A DNA stretch of 13,792 nt from contig CAMIFA010000138.1 in the NCBI GenBank assembly GCA_946221495.1, positions 1 through 13,792 on the forward strand. The letters run 5' to 3'. Of this stretch, positions 13,510 to 13,792 are shown piece after piece. Source of the stretch: an uncultured cyanobacterium (lineage in GTDB: Bacteria > Cyanobacteriota > Cyanobacteriia > Cyanobacteriales > Chroococcidiopsidaceae). Position 1 is the stretch's first letter. Every line of letters begins with the position of its first letter. The notes under the pieces are model-generated. The model ran no database searches, was not told where the DNA came from, and worked only from the letters and a program-made list of their open reading frames with translations. A program made the translations under genes and the position numbers.

Positions 13510-13792
13510 CTAGCGTAGAGGGCGTAGCCATCGATTCAAATTTTTGGCTAAATCAAATTGATACTTACCATAGGGATTTATATGTTCGTACCGCGCAGGT
13601 GACAAGTGTGTAATATCAGTTTCGTCAACCAGATAATTCTCAGTTTTGAGTTGGTCGATAGCAGCAGTCATATAAACTGTGTTCCAAGCAACTACGGCAT
13701 TCGTCACTAAATTTAGACAAGTAGCCTGATTTACCAAGTCTTCATCACTCAACCTCCCTGGATACCCCTTCCTCGCACTTTGTGCAGGGAGG
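13510..13792 (-). CDS. Tn3-family transposase, C-terminal part (open at window edge)
   Basis: The frame runs from the window edge to a TAG at 13510-13512 and shows the C-terminal region of the Tn3 DDE transposase. Recognisable blocks are NQATCLNLVTNAVVAWNTVYM, followed later by HLSPARYEHINPYGKYQFDL. The protein ends LRPLR. The frame stays open upstream of the TTG at 13752 (preceding residues include ARKGYPGRLSDED), so that TTG is not the real start. The full transposase is about 950-1000 residues in this family, so only about a tenth is visible. The enzyme cuts and joins the element's 38-bp ends in replicative transposition. Its orientation, ending next to the inverted repeat, is the usual Tn3 layout. 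Whether the whole gene is intact cannot be judged. Confidence 0.88.
   Translation of the reverse strand, partial: LPAQSARKGYPGRLSDEDLVNQATCLNLVTNAVVAWNTVYMTAAIDQLKTENYLVDETDITHLSPARYEHINPYGKYQFDLAKNLNRWLRPLR

Larger units (their letters stand above)
13389..13792 (-). mobile_element. Tn3-family transposon, one end (partial)
   Basis: One terminus of a Tn3-family element extends from its inverted repeat at 13389 to the window edge. Only the 3' end of its transposase gene is in view. Any resolvase and res site, passenger genes and second inverted repeat would lie to the right. There are no HIP1 octamers in this part, which agrees with recent arrival but is weak because the stretch is short. Confidence 0.8.

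Overview
The window is a piece of cyanobacterial chromosome. The main evidence is the gene content: a cyanobacterial CRR6 protein (NDH-1 assembly), a Gap2-type glyceraldehyde-3-phosphate dehydrogenase, and the row murC-murB-ybaB/ebfC followed by a phosphatase gene. It is supported by at least 15 copies of the HIP1 octamer GCGATCGC in 13.8 kb. Several short tandem heptanucleotide repeats of the kind described in filamentous cyanobacteria are also present, which leans toward a filamentous or large-genome lineage, but the species cannot be named from this sequence.

Layout. Positions 1-383 (minus) hold the start of an unrecognised single-pass membrane protein, followed by an 860-bp AT-rich gap with a small MITE-like element at 828-921. 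A GH13 alpha-glucan hydrolase (1244-2701) and crr6 (2778-3248) read right. A leftward HigBA-like toxin-antitoxin pair (3358-4055) and a leftward LPS-type pair, gmhB-like phosphatase plus GT9 glycosyltransferase (4330-5869), come next, with a nested palindromic repeat between them. Then ispD and thiL read right (6034-7827). gap2 and nadD read left (7935-9717). murC, murB and ybaB/ebfC read right (10155-13156).

At the right end the row is interrupted. A low-molecular-weight protein tyrosine phosphatase gene starting at 13308 is cut after 27 codons. At exactly that point begins a 38-bp sequence with the length and inner end (ACGTTAAG) of a Tn3-family terminal inverted repeat. The C-terminal part of a Tn3-family transposase follows on the minus strand and runs off the window edge.

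The genes serve mostly core functions: carbon metabolism (GH13, gap2), photosynthetic electron transport assembly (crr6), isoprenoid and thiamine cofactor synthesis (ispD, thiL), NAD synthesis (nadD), peptidoglycan synthesis (murC, murB) and outer-membrane sugar assembly (gmhB-like, GT9). The accessory elements are the toxin-antitoxin pair, the MITE-like element, the heptamer repeats and the Tn3 transposon. I did not find a clearly new multi-gene system. The most notable points are the Tn3 insertion into the phosphatase gene and a heptamer repeat array that has become part of the thiL coding sequence.

Four start codons were revised from the longest open frame: ispD to ATG 6034, gap2 to GTG 8951, gmhB to GTG 4917, and the transposase is treated as open at the window edge.
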